Shown here one piece after another: positions 19,865-30,393 of a stretch of 64,000 nt of DNA; position 1 is the first letter of the stretch; the number at the start of each line of letters is the position of its first letter. The DNA lies in assembly GCF_005083565.1 (NCBI RefSeq), contig NZ_CP034891.1, positions 186,001 to 250,000 on the forward strand, read 5' to 3'. Origin of the DNA: Buchnera aphidicola (Acyrthosiphon lactucae) (GTDB lineage: Bacteria > Pseudomonadota > Gammaproteobacteria > Enterobacterales > Enterobacteriaceae). The notes under the pieces were generated by a model. It did no database searches, had not been told where the DNA came from, and worked only from the letters and a program-made list of their open reading frames with translations. The position numbers and the translations under genes are program-made.

Positions 19865-19902
19865 TTAGATAAAATCTCTTCTATTTTTAAGGTATATCAG
19901 AT

Positions 19903-20991
19903 ATGGGTTTTAAATGCGGTATTATAGGATTACCTAATGTTGGTAAATCTACTTTATTTAATCTTTTAACTAAAGGGAATTCAGCAGTTGCTAATTTTCC
20001 ATTTTGTACTATTAAACCAAATGTAGGTGTTGTTCCAGTTATTGATGAGCGTATCAATCATCTTGCTAAGATTGTTTCTCCTCAAAAAATAGTCCATGCA
20101 TTTATAGAATTTATAGATATTGCAGGTTTGGTTAAAGGAGCATCTAAAGGTGAAGGATTAGGTAATCAATTTTTAAGTAATATACGAGAGACACATGCCA
20201 TAGCACATGTCGTTCGTTGTTTTAAAAATGATAATATTACTCATATTTATAATCAAGTCCAACCTTCTAAAGATATAGATATTATTAATACTGAACTTAT
20301 ATTATCTGATTTTGATCTCTGTGAAAAAACTATATTACAATTGCAAAAAAAAAAAGCATTAAAAAATAATGAAATAGAAAAAAAAATTAATGTTTTAAAA
20401 AAATGTATAAATCATTTAACAGAATTTTTCATGTTAAAAACTCTTCATTTAAATGAAGAGGAAAAAAAATTAATTAGTTATTTGCGTTTTTTAACTTTAA
20501 AACCAACAATGTATATTGCTAATATTAATGAAGAAAAGGAATCTTATTATTTTTTAGATGAGTTAAATAATATAGCTAAAAAAGAAAATGCTATAGTGAT
20601 TCCAATTTATGAAAATCTAGAATTAGATTTAGTTAAAATGAATAATGAAGAACAAAAATATTTTATGAAAGCTTTTAATATAAAAACTTTAGCTTTAAAT
20701 AATATTATTTCTGCTGGTTATAAATTATTAAATTTAATAACTTTTTTTACTGTAGGGATAAAAGAAATTCGAGCTTGGGCAATTCTTAATGGAAGTACTA
20801 GTATTCAAGCTGCTCATAAAATACATAGTGATTTTAGCAAAGGTTTTATTAGAGCTCAAATTGTAAAATATATAGATTTCATAAAATATAAAAGTGAAGC
20901 AAAAATTAAAGAAATGGGAAAATTTAGAATAGAAGGAAAACAATATTATATTAAAGATGGTGATATTATTCATTTTTTATTCAATGTTTAA
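19903..20991 (+). CDS. ychF: Redox-regulated ATPase YchF (OLA1 family)
   Basis: YchF is an Obg-family P-loop protein that prefers ATP and binds ribosomes. Visible are the P-loop GLPNVGKST, the switch NFPFCTIKPN, DIAGLVKGASKGEGLGN, and a C-terminal TGS domain (from about 278, with FTVGIKEIRAW and the ending GDIIHFLFNV). The length of 362 is the same as E. coli within one residue. A run of 11 A at 20345-20355 encodes QKKKA and is in frame here. pth-ychF is probably one transcript. Confidence 0.96.
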   Translation: MGFKCGIIGLPNVGKSTLFNLLTKGNSAVANFPFCTIKPNVGVVPVIDERINHLAKIVSPQKIVHAFIEFIDIAGLVKGASKGEGLGNQFLSNIRETHAIAHVVRCFKNDNITHIYNQVQPSKDIDIINTELILSDFDLCEKTILQLQKKKALKNNEIEKKINVLKKCINHLTEFFMLKTLHLNEEEKKLISYLRFLTLKPTMYIANINEEKESYYFLDELNNIAKKENAIVIPIYENLELDLVKMNNEEQKYFMKAFNIKTLALNNIISAGYKLLNLITFFTVGIKEIRAWAILNGSTSIQAAHKIHSDFSKGFIRAQIVKYIDFIKYKSEAKIKEMGKFRIEGKQYYIKDGDIIHFLFNV

Positions 20992-21028
20992 GAGAATTAA
21001 TTTTTAATTTTTTTTATATATTATTTTT

Positions 21029-21061
21029 TTAGAGAGGAAAAAATAATTTTATCCTCTCTAA
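21029..21061. terminator. Bidirectional terminator between ychF and thrC
   Basis: TTAGAGAGGA (21029-21038) pairs perfectly with TCCTCTCTAA (21052-21061). This stem is unusually rich in G/C for the region. T-rich sequence flanks both sides. It sits between the convergent ychF and thrC genes. Confidence 0.7.
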
Positions 21062-21069
21062 TTTAATTT

Positions 21070-22359
21070 TTATTTTTCTAATAAAAATGTTTTTAATTTA
21101 TTAAAAACAGGATTAATATTATATGATAATAATGGAAGATTGATTCTATTTTTTAGCGCACTGGGTAGTGAAATTTTATTTTTTAATATTTTTTCTACAG
21201 TATTTTTAAATTTAGCTGGATGAGCAGTTCCTAGAAATAAACCAAATTCATTCTTTTTTAATTGATCTCGTAATAATCGATATGCTATTGCAGCATGAGG
21301 TTCAGAAACATAACCTAAATTAAATAGTTCTTTTAATGTTTCTTTGGTAGTATTATCTGATACACTACCAAATCTAAGTTCTTTTAAATTCCATTTTTTT
21401 CGAGAAAATAATTCTTCAATTCGAGTCCAATTATTGGGTTGGCTAATGTCCATAGCATTAGAAATTGTAGATACAGTTTTTTTTGGATACCATTTTCCAT
21501 TACTAAGAAATCTTGGTACTGTATCATTAGAATTTGTGCATGCGATAAATGATTTGATTGGTAAACCAAGAGATTTAGACAATAATCCAGCGGTTAAATT
21601 ACCAAAATTTCCACATGGAACTGCTATTACTAAATTTTTTCTTTGTTCTTCTGACATTAAAGAAAAAGCTTCAAAATAATAACAAATCTGTGCTAATAAT
21701 CTACTTATATTAATAGAATTAGCTGAGTTTAATCCTATTGATTCTTTAAGATTTTTATCGTTAAAAGCTTCTTTTACTAGTTTTTGACAATCGTCAAAAC
21801 TACCGTTAATTGATATAGTTTTTATGTTTTCACCTAAAGTACAAAATAGTTTTTCTTGTAATTCACTAATTTTTCCTTTAGGGTATAAAATAATTACTCG
21901 CACATTTTTCATTCTATAAAAAGCATGTGCTACCGCTGCACCTGTGTCACCTGATGTTGCTGTTAAAATAGTAACAGATTCATTTTTTTTATTTAGCGAT
22001 AGTATCATTTGAGCCATGAAACGTGCTCCAAAATCTTTAAATGCTAATGTTGGTCCGTGAAATAGTTCAAAGCAATGTATATCTTCTGTAATCTTTATTT
22101 TTAATGGATTCTTAAATGAAAATGCTTGTTTAACATGTTCATATAGTTTTTCTTTAGATATCTCATGATAAATAAATTTAGAAAGTATTTCAGTACTTCG
22201 AGTAATAAAATCCATTTTTAATATTTTTGACAATTCTATAGGTGTAATAACAGGTAGTTTTACTGGGAAAAATAAACCCTGTTGTTGTCCTAATCCTAGT
22301 TTGACAGCTGTTTCAAAATTTACTTGTTCGCTATGATTTTTTAAATTATAAAGTTTCAT
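21070..22359 (-). CDS. thrC: Threonine synthase
   Basis: ThrC turns O-phosphohomoserine into threonine with pyridoxal phosphate. The PLP lysine is in LAFKDFGARF. The ATSGDTGAAVA and VPCGNFGNLTAG phosphate-binding loops are present. The length of 429 matches E. coli (428). Last gene of thrA-thrB-thrC, it is four bases after thrB. It would complete threonine supply for symbiont and host. Confidence 0.98.
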   Translation of the reverse strand: MKLYNLKNHSEQVNFETAVKLGLGQQQGLFFPVKLPVITPIELSKILKMDFITRSTEILSKFIYHEISKEKLYEHVKQAFSFKNPLKIKITEDIHCFELFHGPTLAFKDFGARFMAQMILSLNKKNESVTILTATSGDTGAAVAHAFYRMKNVRVIILYPKGKISELQEKLFCTLGENIKTISINGSFDDCQKLVKEAFNDKNLKESIGLNSANSINISRLLAQICYYFEAFSLMSEEQRKNLVIAVPCGNFGNLTAGLLSKSLGLPIKSFIACTNSNDTVPRFLSNGKWYPKKTVSTISNAMDISQPNNWTRIEELFSRKKWNLKELRFGSVSDNTTKETLKELFNLGYVSEPHAAIAYRLLRDQLKKNEFGLFLGTAHPAKFKNTVEKILKNKISLPSALKNRINLPLLSYNINPVFNKLKTFLLEK

Positions 22360-22363
22360 TTTT

Positions 22364-23293
22364 TTATCCTATTTTACGTACACCTTTTGAATCTAAAAAA
22401 CAAATGTGAACAAATCCTGTTTTATTCTGTAAGTAATTTTCTGTTAACCATAAAGATATTTTTTGAGCTGTATGTATATTGTCAGAAATAGAAAAAATAG
22501 TAGGTCCTGAACCAGATATGCCACAACTTATAGCGCCAATTTTTTTTATTTTTTCTTTAGCTTTTAAGAAATTAGGTAATAATTTAATACGATATGGTTC
22601 TGCTATAAAATCTTGCATTAATCTTGCTGCTAAATAAGGTTGTTTACTATATGAAGCATGAATAAAACCAGCTAAATAACGACTATTTTTAATACATATT
22701 TCTTTTTGGTATTTTTTTGGTAATATTTCTCTTGCTTTCGAAGTAGGAACTTTAATTCCTGGCCAAGCTATTATCCAAAACCAATTTTTAAAACTTGGAA
22801 TTTTTTGGCTTATTATTTCAGAATCTTCTAATATTAGCTGTAGTCCTCCAAGATAAGATGGAGCAACGTTATCATAGTGAATACCTCCTGATATTTCTCC
22901 CTCTATTTCTCCCATAAGAAGTAATAATTCTTTTGAATTTAAAGGTTTATTACAAAATTCATTAATTGCAACTAAAGTAGCAACTATTGAACAAGCACTA
23001 GAGCCCAATCCTGATCCAATCGGCATGTTTTTTTCTAATATAATAGAAACTGGAATATTTTTTTTTATGATATTACAAAATTTCAACCAGCATTTCCAAA
23101 CAATATTTTGTTCAGTATTTTTAGGTAGTTGATCAGAAAACATACCTTTATTAACTAAGTTAAACTTTTTGGATAATTTTACTGTTACAAAATCACCTAA
23201 TAAAGAACCGTTTATAGGCATAATTGCTGCACCTAAAATATCAAATCCTACTCCAACATTACCAATAGAAGCTGGTGCATAAATTTTAATCAT
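22364..23293 (-). CDS. thrB: Homoserine kinase
   Basis: ThrB phosphorylates homoserine, a step of threonine synthesis. It is a GHMP kinase with the ATP loop [12 protein letters not shown], the N-terminal [16 protein letters not shown] block and [10 protein letters not shown]. The length of 309 is one below E. coli. It follows thrA by 17 bases and precedes thrC by four, so the three genes form one tight operon. Confidence 0.98.
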   Translation of the reverse strand: MIKIYAPASIGNVGVGFDILGAAIMPINGSLLGDFVTVKLSKKFNLVNKGMFSDQLPKNTEQNIVWKCWLKFCNIIKKNIPVSIILEKNMPIGSGLGSSACSIVATLVAINEFCNKPLNSKELLLLMGEIEGEISGGIHYDNVAPSYLGGLQLILEDSEIISQKIPSFKNWFWIIAWPGIKVPTSKAREILPKKYQKEICIKNSRYLAGFIHASYSKQPYLAARLMQDFIAEPYRIKLLPNFLKAKEKIKKIGAISCGISGSGPTIFSISDNIHTAQKISLWLTENYLQNKTGFVHICFLDSKGVRKIG

Positions 23294-23310
23294 TACTATG
23301 CTCCTGACGT

Positions 23311-25761
23311 TTATGATAGTGTACGTAGTAAGTCGGAAAATACTCCAGACGCTGTAACATTATTACCAGCACCGTAACCTCTTAATACTAAAGGAATTGG
23401 TTGATAATAATTAGTATAAAATGCTAATGCATTTTCACCATTTTTTACTTTATATAATGGATCGTTAATGTTGACTTCTTCAAGTTTTACAAAAAATTGT
23501 CTTTTTTGTTCTATTGTTGCAACAAATCGTAGTACATTTCCTGCATTTTGTGCTTGGTTGATTTTTTTAAGAAAATATAAATCTAATTCTTTTAATTTTA
23601 ATAGAAAATTATCAACATCTTCATATCCTTTAAAAGTGTTTGGTAACAAAGGTTCAATTTTAATATCTTTTAGCTCTATATTATATCCAGATTCACGTGC
23701 TAAAATTAGTAATTTTCTTGCAACATCTATACCAGATAAATCATCACACGGATTTGGTTCAGTAAAACCTAATTCTTTAGCTTCTCTAGTAGCTTGTGAT
23801 AATAAAATTCCTTCTTCTAATCTTCCAAAGATAAAAGATAATGATCCAGATAATATTCCTTTAAATCGAATTAAAGTATCACCTGTGTTAAATAAATTTT
23901 TAAGAGTATCTATTACTGGTAATCCTGCTCCGACATTAGTTTCATATAAAAATTTTTTATTTTTTTTAAAAGTAGCATTTCTTATTTTTTTATAGTAATC
24001 CCATTCACTAGTGTTTGCTTTTTTATTTGAAGTAACTACATGAAAACCGTTATAAATAAAATTTACATATTGTTCGGCTAATAATTGATCAGATGTGCAA
24101 TCAACAATTACCGAATTTGAAAAATTATTATTTTTAATTAAATTATTTAACAATTCTAAATTAAATTTTTTAGTTGATTTTTGGAAATCATTTTTCCAAT
24201 TACATAAATTATTTCTATCATCTAAAAATAATATTTTTTTGGAATTAGCAATAGCACAAATTTTAATTTCTATATTTTTTTCATCTAAAAGATTTTTTTG
24301 TTTTAATATTTGTTTTAGTAGTGTGCTACCAATTCCACCTATTCCTATTAAAAAAACATGAATTATTTTTTTATTACAAAATAATGTATTATGAACGTTT
24401 TCAACAGCTTTTAAAATATATTCTTTTTTAATTACTAGTGAAATAGAATGTTCTGAAGAGCCTTGTGCAATTGCAAGAATATTAATTTTTGAAGCACCTA
24501 AAGTAGAACATATTTTTGACGCAATATTATATTTTTTATAAATATTAGATCCAACTACCGAAAGAATAGATAAATTTTTTTTTATTTTAAAAGGATGTAA
24601 TAATTTATCTTTTAATTCCAATTGAAATTCTTTATTTAATGAGTATAAAACTTTTTCAATGTCATATTCAAAAATGCAAAAATTCATTTTATATTCTGAA
24701 GATGATTGAGTAATTAATAATGTTTTAATATTATCTCTTGAAATTATAGTAAATATACGTGGAATTATATTTCCTATATCTTTTATATTAGGTCCAGATA
24801 TATTAAACATAGCTATGTCATCAAGATGAGTAACACCTTTTAGAAAATCTTTTTCAGAATAATTTTTTTGACAAATCAAAGTTCCAACAGATTTAATGTT
24901 ATTAGTATTTTTAATAAAACATGGTATTTTAAATTGAGAAATTGGTTCAATAGTACGAGGATGTAATACCTTAGCGCCAAAGTAAGATAGTTCCATTGCT
25001 TCTTGATATGATATTGATTTTAATAAATAAGTATTTTGAACGGTTCTTGGATCAGAAGTAAAAACTCCATCAACATCAGTCCAAATTTCACAACAATTAG
25101 CATCTAAACAAGCTGCTAAAACTGCAGCGGAATAATCAGAACCATTTCTTCCTAATACTACTAATTTTTTATCTTGGTTGCCTGAAATAAAACCAGCCAT
25201 CAAAATAATATGATTTTTATTAATATTAATATTATTAATACGTTTTTTAGATTGATATATATCAACACTTGAATCTAAATAATTATTACCTAAAGAAACA
25301 AAATTCTTAACTGGATCAATAACAGTTACATTATAATTTTTAGATTGCAATATACTTTTCATTATAAAAACAGAAAGTATTTCTCCACGAGAAATTATAG
25401 TAGCACGAATATTATCTGGACATTGTTTTAATAATATAATTCCATGTATTATATTTTTTAATTTATCAAATTCTTTTTTTATATTTTCTTCTATTTCATG
25501 ATAAGGAAAATTAGATTGTATTTTTAAAATATTTTTTATTAACTCAATAAATATATTTTCCGCAAGATGTATAGTTTCTAAAATTTGATTATTCTTAATT
25601 GTTTTTTCTACAATTTTAACTAGATAGTTAGTAATTCTAGCTGGTGCTGAAAGTACTACTGCAATTTGTTCTTTTTTGATTTTTTCTTCTATAATATTAG
25701 CTACGCATAAAAATTTTTCCGCATTAGCTAATGAAGTTCCACCAAATTTTAATAATTTCAT
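23311..25761 (-). CDS. thrA: Bifunctional aspartokinase I / homoserine dehydrogenase I
   Basis: ThrA catalyses the first and third steps from aspartate to homoserine. The N-terminal aspartokinase (about 1-290) has KFGGTS and [12 protein letters not shown]. Two ACT-type regulatory segments (about 310-455, including [16 protein letters not shown]) bind threonine in E. coli. The homoserine dehydrogenase starts near 465 with the NAD loop [12 protein letters not shown] and has [12 protein letters not shown]. The length of 816 is close to E. coli (820), so both activities and the regulatory part are kept. An attenuator-like hairpin lies 28 bases upstream. Confidence 0.98.
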   Translation of the reverse strand: MKLLKFGGTSLANAEKFLCVANIIEEKIKKEQIAVVLSAPARITNYLVKIVEKTIKNNQILETIHLAENIFIELIKNILKIQSNFPYHEIEENIKKEFDKLKNIIHGIILLKQCPDNIRATIISRGEILSVFIMKSILQSKNYNVTVIDPVKNFVSLGNNYLDSSVDIYQSKKRINNININKNHIILMAGFISGNQDKKLVVLGRNGSDYSAAVLAACLDANCCEIWTDVDGVFTSDPRTVQNTYLLKSISYQEAMELSYFGAKVLHPRTIEPISQFKIPCFIKNTNNIKSVGTLICQKNYSEKDFLKGVTHLDDIAMFNISGPNIKDIGNIIPRIFTIISRDNIKTLLITQSSSEYKMNFCIFEYDIEKVLYSLNKEFQLELKDKLLHPFKIKKNLSILSVVGSNIYKKYNIASKICSTLGASKINILAIAQGSSEHSISLVIKKEYILKAVENVHNTLFCNKKIIHVFLIGIGGIGSTLLKQILKQKNLLDEKNIEIKICAIANSKKILFLDDRNNLCNWKNDFQKSTKKFNLELLNNLIKNNNFSNSVIVDCTSDQLLAEQYVNFIYNGFHVVTSNKKANTSEWDYYKKIRNATFKKNKKFLYETNVGAGLPVIDTLKNLFNTGDTLIRFKGILSGSLSFIFGRLEEGILLSQATREAKELGFTEPNPCDDLSGIDVARKLLILARESGYNIELKDIKIEPLLPNTFKGYEDVDNFLLKLKELDLYFLKKINQAQNAGNVLRFVATIEQKRQFFVKLEEVNINDPLYKVKNGENALAFYTNYYQPIPLVLRGYGAGNNVTASGVFSDLLRTLS

Positions 25762-25788
25762 ATTTTATAATTCCTTATATTTATATCA

Positions 25789-25825
25789 TAAAAAAACCTG
25801 CTTTTTAGTATGAGCAGGTTTTTTT
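25789..25825 (-). terminator. Attenuator-like terminator in the thr operon leader
   Basis: A perfect 12-base stem (25791-25802 with 25813-25824), with core ACCTGCT/AGCAGGT and a 10-base loop, ends in a run of seven T on the minus strand, 28 bases before the thrA ATG. The position matches the thr attenuator of E. coli. No thrL-like leader peptide with an ATG and a run of Thr/Ile codons was found. Because the stem begins with A6, it could also stop plus-strand transcripts. Confidence 0.7.
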
Positions 25826-25912
25826 GAAAAAATGTTATTTAAGCCTAGATCATAACTAGTTATAATAATTAGAACAGCTATTCTAGTGAAAAGGCTATAA
25901 ATAGATATTAAT

Positions 25913-25941
25913 ATTTTTTGTGAATACGTAAAGTGCGTCAA
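25913..25941 (-). promoter_or_regulatory. Weak candidate thr operon promoter
   Basis: On the minus strand TTGACG (25936-25941) is 17 bases from AAAAAT (25913-25918), a poor -10. The -35 is the best match in the leader region. Transcription from here would make a leader of about 150 bases including the attenuator-like hairpin. Confidence 0.25.
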
Positions 25942-26010
25942 TTAATTGTATTAGATGATATCTTTTAATATAGTTTATATTTTAAATTAAAAATATTGTT
26001 ATTTATTTAG

Positions 26011-26034
26011 AATGCTGTAAAAGCAGTATTTTTT
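26011..26034 (+). terminator. Orphan plus-strand terminator-like hairpin
   Basis: AATGCTG (26011-26017) pairs with CAGTATT (26024-26030), including one G-U pair, with a six-base loop. TTTT then extends the T run on the plus strand. No plus-strand gene lies upstream between ychF and this point. It could be a chance structure or the end of an unannotated small RNA. Confidence 0.3.
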
Positions 26035-26430
26035 GATTTTATCATAAATTAGATGTATGTATTGTTTATAAAAAAAATAATAATGAAAATTATTTATTTT
26101 TTATCAAAAAACATTGTATTTTTTTTTACATTTAATATTTAATATTAAAATAATAAATATAACATAAATTACATTTTGATATAGATAGAATATATTTTTT
26201 TAATCATAATAATTTTTTTATATAACCATTTTATTAATAAATTTATTTATTGAGTTAATTTTTATAACATAACGATCATTATTAGTGCAATAATTTAAAA
26301 AATAAATGTTATAGTTTTAATTATATATTAGAATTTTTTCAAAATATGTTGTTTTTTAATAAAAAAACTAGTTTTTTTAAATTTAAATTTTTAATATAAT
26401 TTAATTCACACTAACCATTTAGTTGATATT

Positions 26431-26967
26431 ATGAAACATACTATTCAAGTTGTCATTACTGAAAAAGAACTTGATATCCGTGTTCGAGAATTAGGTCAAG
26501 AAATTACTAAAAAATATAGAAATAGTCAGAATAAAATGATATTAATAGCATTATTACGTGGTTCTTTTGTATTTATAGCAGATTTATGTCGTAGAATTCA
26601 CATTAAACACGAAATAGATTTTATGACAACCTCTAGTTATGGACGGGGAATGCTCTCTAGTGGCGACGTAAAAATTATAAAAGATTTAGATGAAGATATC
26701 TATGATAAAAATGTTTTAATTGTAGAAGATATTATTGATTCAGGAAAAACTTTAAGTAAAGTATTAGGTATTTTAAAACTTAGAAATCCAAAATCATTAT
26801 CAATTTGCACTCTTTTAGATAAACCGGAATGTCGTGAGGTAGACATTAGTGTTGATTTTATAGGTTTTTCTATTTTAGAAAATTTTTTTATAGTAGGTTA
26901 TGGTATTGATTACGCTCAATCTTATCGTTATCTTCCATATATAGGAAAAGTAGTTTTTAAAAAATAA
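26431..26967 (+). CDS. hpt: Hypoxanthine phosphoribosyltransferase
   Basis: Hpt converts hypoxanthine (and less well guanine) with PRPP to IMP or GMP. The PRPP-binding loop is [11 protein letters not shown]. The flexible-loop block [18 protein letters not shown] is present. The length of 178 equals E. coli. With guaC in this window (GMP to IMP) it supports purine salvage, and aphid and Buchnera purine pathways are known to be complementary. The gene stands alone on the plus strand after a long spacer. Confidence 0.96.
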   Translation: MKHTIQVVITEKELDIRVRELGQEITKKYRNSQNKMILIALLRGSFVFIADLCRRIHIKHEIDFMTTSSYGRGMLSSGDVKIIKDLDEDIYDKNVLIVEDIIDSGKTLSKVLGILKLRNPKSLSICTLLDKPECREVDISVDFIGFSILENFFIVGYGIDYAQSYRYLPYIGKVVFKK

Positions 26968-26991
26968 AATTAAAATAGATATATTTTAATT
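26968..26991. terminator. A/T-rich hairpin between hpt and panC
   Basis: AATTAAAATA (26968-26977) pairs perfectly with TATTTTAATT (26982-26991) around a GATA loop, overlapping the panC stop codon. It lies between convergent genes, with T-rich sequence after it on the minus strand. The purely A/T stem makes its strength doubtful. Confidence 0.35.
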
Positions 26992-27840
26992 AAAAAAAAT
27001 TTTTTTATTATCAATTAAACGAGTTTTTCCTAACCACACAGATGCTAAAAGAATAACTTCTTTAACGTTTTTAGAAGGATTTTTTAATGTTTTAGAATTA
27101 TATATATTAAAAATATCAATAGAAAATCCTTTTTTAATTAATAAAATACGGGATGAATAAATAATTTCTTTTCTACTGTAACTTTTTCTTTTTTTAATTT
27201 TTTTACATGTTGCTTTTATAACTTTATATAAATAAGGTGCTATTTTATTTTCTTGATTGGTTAAGTTATTATTTCTTGAACTTAAAGCAAGTCCGTTTTT
27301 TAGTCGTATTATAGGTAAACTAATTATATTTATCATATAATTTAGTTCTTTTACAAGCATTTTTATTATTAATAATTGTTGATAATCTTTTTCTCCAAAA
27401 AAAGCAAAATCTGGTTGTATAAAATTAAATAACTTAGAAACAATTGTTGTTACACCTTTAAAATGTCCTGGACGTGATTGACCTTCTAAGATTTCAGATA
27501 ATTTTGGAACTTCAACAAATGTTTGTTTTTTTATACCGTTTGGATAAATTTGACTTACATAAGGAACAAAAATTATGTCTACATTTTGTTCTTTTAATAT
27601 CTGACAATCTGCTCTAAAGGTTTGTGGGTAATTTTCCAGATCGGATAAATTATTAAATTGCATTGGATTAATAAAAATGCTTACTATAATAATATCTACG
27701 TGTTTTTTTGCTAATAATATTAATTTTATATGACCATCATGTAAATTTCCCATTGTAGGAACTAGTCCTATTTTTTTATTTGTTTTTTTTAAAATAATTA
27801 TTTTTTTATATAATGTTTCTATTTTTTTGATAATATACAT
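26986..27840 (-). CDS. panC: Pantothenate synthetase
   Basis: PanC joins pantoate and beta-alanine, using ATP. Family motifs are PTMGNLHDGH, INPMQF, the long EGQSRPGHFKGVTT loop, FGEKDYQQL and a KMSKS-like ALSSRNN. The length of 284 matches E. coli (283). It follows panB by 15 bases. panD, which makes beta-alanine and belongs to the E. coli operon, is not here, so beta-alanine may have to come from the host. Confidence 0.97.
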   Translation of the reverse strand: MYIIKKIETLYKKIIILKKTNKKIGLVPTMGNLHDGHIKLILLAKKHVDIIIVSIFINPMQFNNLSDLENYPQTFRADCQILKEQNVDIIFVPYVSQIYPNGIKKQTFVEVPKLSEILEGQSRPGHFKGVTTIVSKLFNFIQPDFAFFGEKDYQQLLIIKMLVKELNYMINIISLPIIRLKNGLALSSRNNNLTNQENKIAPYLYKVIKATCKKIKKRKSYSRKEIIYSSRILLIKKGFSIDIFNIYNSKTLKNPSKNVKEVILLASVWLGKTRLIDNKKIFFN

Positions 27841-27855
27841 TATAACTCCAAATTT

Positions 27856-28647
27856 TTAAAAACTATATTTTTTGTTTGGATAAATACCTTTTTCAACTTC
27901 ATATATATATTTTTGAATAGATTTTTGAATACTACCATTTTCAGAAAGAAAATTTTTTGTAAAACTAGGTTTTTTCCCTTCAGTAATTCCTAATAAATCA
28001 TGCATTACAAGAATTTGTCCATCAGTATATTTACCTGATCCTATACCGATAACCGGAATAGATAAATTTTTCGTAATTTTTTTTGCTAATTTTTCTGGAA
28101 TACATTCTACTACTAGCATTTTAATGCCAGATTCTTCTAATAATAAGGCTTCATCTATTAGTTTATTTGCGTCTTTTTTTTCTTTTCCTTGAACTTTATA
28201 TCCGCTTAAATAATTAAAGGATTGAGGTGTTAAACCTATATGACCACATACTAATATTGATCTGTTAGATAGTTCTTTAACAATTTCAACTAACCATTTT
28301 CCTCCTTCTATTTTTATCATATTTGCACCAGATCTAATAATTTTTGCTGTATTTTTAAGAGCTTGTCTAGTTTCATAATAAGACATGAAAGGTAAATCAG
28401 ATAACAAGAAAGTATTTGGCGCTCCTTTTCTAACTGCTTTTGTATGATATTCAATATCTTGAACTTTTACTGGTAATGTAGAACTATGACCTTGTATAGT
28501 CATCCCGAGAGAATCGCCTATTAGTATAACTGGAATACCTTGATTAGAAAATAATTTAGAAAAGCTAAAGTCATAAGCTGTAATAGCCGCAAATTTTTTT
28601 TTATTTTTTTTCCAATTTTCTAATTTAGAAATTGTAATACATTCCAT
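27856..28647 (-). CDS. panB: 3-methyl-2-oxobutanoate hydroxymethyltransferase
   Basis: PanB makes ketopantoate from 2-oxoisovalerate, the valine-pathway intermediate that the ilvIH products help to form. Motifs seen are [27 protein letters not shown] with metal-binding Asp, [13 protein letters not shown] and [21 protein letters not shown]. The length of 263 equals E. coli (264). It is first gene of a panB-panC operon, 114 bases after dksA, with a hairpin between them. Confidence 0.98.
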   Translation of the reverse strand: MECITISKLENWKKNKKKFAAITAYDFSFSKLFSNQGIPVILIGDSLGMTIQGHSSTLPVKVQDIEYHTKAVRKGAPNTFLLSDLPFMSYYETRQALKNTAKIIRSGANMIKIEGGKWLVEIVKELSNRSILVCGHIGLTPQSFNYLSGYKVQGKEKKDANKLIDEALLLEESGIKMLVVECIPEKLAKKITKNLSIPVIGIGSGKYTDGQILVMHDLLGITEGKKPSFTKNFLSENGSIQKSIQKYIYEVEKGIYPNKKYSF

Positions 28648-28696
28648 ATTTACTCCAGTTAATTTTTATGATAATAATATGAATTAAATCAAGAAA

Positions 28697-28735
28697 GGAT
28701 ATTCGAATGGATTTTTTTGAATCAATCGAACATCC
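28697..28735 (-). terminator. dksA terminator
   Basis: On the minus strand GGATGTTCGA (from 28735) pairs with TCGAATATCC (to 28697), including one G-U pair, and TTTCTTGATTT follows. It lies between dksA and panB on the same strand. The G-U position would be an A-C mismatch on the plus strand, so it works for minus-strand transcripts. Confidence 0.5.
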
Positions 28736-28761
28736 TGATCTAAATTTTTTAATCTACAAAA

Positions 28762-29217
28762 TTAACCAGTCATTTGTTTTTCTCTAATTTCTGCTAATGT
28801 TTTACAATCAATGCAAAGATTAGCAGTAGGTCTGGCTTCTAAACGACGAATTCCAATTTCAATACCACAAGAACTACAGTAACCAAAATCTTTTTCTTTA
28901 ATTTTTTTTAAAGTTATTTCAATTTTTTTAATTAATTTTCGACTACGATCACGATTTCGTAAATCTAAACTAAATTCTTCTTCTTGTGTAGCTCGATCAA
29001 TAGGATCTGGAAAATTTGTTGCTTTATCTTGTATATAGAGTAGAGTATGGTGAATTTCATCTTTTAGTTGATTTTTCCATGTTTTAAGAATTTTATAAAA
29101 GTGTAACATTTGATCTTCATTCATGTATTTTTCGTCTATTTTTTCTTGATAAGGTTGCAAACCTGCAATAGAAAGAACATTTAAAGATGATGTTTTTTTA
29201 TTTTTGTCTTTTTCCAT
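28762..29217 (-). CDS. dksA: RNA polymerase-binding transcription factor DksA
   Basis: DksA binds the secondary channel of RNA polymerase and, with ppGpp in free-living relatives, adjusts rRNA and amino-acid promoters. The chosen ATG at 29217 has GGAG at a good distance and gives 151 residues, as in E. coli; the TTG at 29229 would add four. The coiled-coil tip has [15 protein letters not shown] with its acidic residues. The zinc finger is CSSCG...CIDC. It is one of the few transcription regulators that Buchnera retains. Confidence 0.97.
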   Translation of the reverse strand: MEKDKNKKTSSLNVLSIAGLQPYQEKIDEKYMNEDQMLHFYKILKTWKNQLKDEIHHTLLYIQDKATNFPDPIDRATQEEEFSLDLRNRDRSRKLIKKIEITLKKIKEKDFGYCSSCGIEIGIRRLEARPTANLCIDCKTLAEIREKQMTG

Positions 29218-29514
29218 AGCTCTCTCCAATGATAATATTTTACTAAATATTGAACATATAAGAAAATTATTAATATAATTAATTTATATTATTTTTATAA
29301 TTTTAAATTTAGTAAATATTTTTTTAAGATATATTAAATTTATATTTTTTCTTATTTTATGTGTTAAGTAGTCATTATAATAAATTTTTTTAACATAAAC
29401 TATAATTAAATATGTTTTTTATATGATTAGATTTTTTTTTACATACATATACTACTTTGTATAAAAAGTACAAATTTATTATTTTTTTCAATATTATAAT
29501 AGGATTCTTTTTAA

Positions 29515-30315
29515 ATGGCATTTAATAATATTAAAAGATTTGCTTTAGGAGTTGAATATGATGGAAGTCTCTATTATGGATGGCAGAGTCAAAAAAGAGT
29601 ACCTAGTATTCAAGCAGAAATAGAAAGAGCTTTATCTATAATTGCTAATCATAAGGTAGATGTTATATGTGCAGGTCGAACTGATGCTGGAGTACATAGT
29701 ATAGGTCAGGTTATACATTTTAATACTACAGCAGTGAGAAAAAAATCGTCTTGGTCAATAGGAGTAAATAGTTATTTATCTAAAAATATTTCTATTGTAT
29801 GGGTTAGAGAAGTTCCAGAAAGTTTTCATGCTCGTTATAGTGCTATTACACGTTCTTATCGTTATATAATATATAATTATAGTCTTCGTTCTGCTATTTT
29901 TCAGAATAAAATAAATCATATTTATAGAAAATTAAATGTAAATAAAATGTATTCTGAAGCTCAATTTTTATTAGGAGAACATGATTTTACATCTTTTAGA
30001 GCACTCAGTTGTCAATCATATTCTCCTTTTAGAAATATTAAAAAATTAAATGTTTTTCGTTTAAATCATTGGGTAATAATTGATATTACAGCCAATTCTT
30101 TTTTACATCATATGGTTCGAAATATTGTTGGTTCTTTAATTGAAATTGGAATTTCTAAAAAAAAAGAATTTTGGATAAAAGAGTTATTACAAAAAAAAGA
30201 CAGAAATTATGCAGGAGCTACTGCACCAGCTAAAGGTTTATATTTAGTATATGTAGAATATCCTTTACATTTTAATTTGCCCAAATCACCATATACTTCT
30301 ATATTTTTTAAATAA
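29515..30315 (+). CDS. truA: tRNA pseudouridine synthase TruA (positions 38-40)
   Basis: TruA makes pseudouridine in the anticodon arm of many tRNAs. The catalytic aspartate is in [11 protein letters not shown]. The [11 protein letters not shown] and [13 protein letters not shown] blocks are family features. Its 266 residues match E. coli (270). The gene diverges from dksA after a 285-base A/T spacer in which I see no other feature, and is followed 78 bases later by mrcB. Confidence 0.97.
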   Translation: MAFNNIKRFALGVEYDGSLYYGWQSQKRVPSIQAEIERALSIIANHKVDVICAGRTDAGVHSIGQVIHFNTTAVRKKSSWSIGVNSYLSKNISIVWVREVPESFHARYSAITRSYRYIIYNYSLRSAIFQNKINHIYRKLNVNKMYSEAQFLLGEHDFTSFRALSCQSYSPFRNIKKLNVFRLNHWVIIDITANSFLHHMVRNIVGSLIEIGISKKKEFWIKELLQKKDRNYAGATAPAKGLYLVYVEYPLHFNLPKSPYTSIFFK

Positions 30316-30393
30316 AAAAATGTTAAATTGTTTTTTGTTTATAAATTTTTAGTAAAACATTTTCGATAAAATTTCAAGGAATGATTAATATAT

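Larger units (their letters stand above)
25826..26430. other. Long non-coding region between thrA and hpt
   Basis: No credible gene was found here on either strand. It contains the probable thr leader with several inverted repeats: AGCC/GGCT at 25842-25845 and 25893-25896, the 12-base palindrome 25852-25863, and the near-palindrome 25870-25885. There is also a plus-strand hairpin with a T run at 26011-26034, and an 18-base palindrome of A7-CTAG-T7 at 26361-26378. The rest is A/T-only sequence, possibly the remains of a decayed gene, though no reading frame of one is recognisable. Confidence 0.6.

Noticed and set aside
23468..23995. Plus-strand open frame of 175 codons opposite thrA
   Set aside because: It lies wholly within the conserved homoserine dehydrogenase domain on the other strand and has no recognisable domain or ribosome site.
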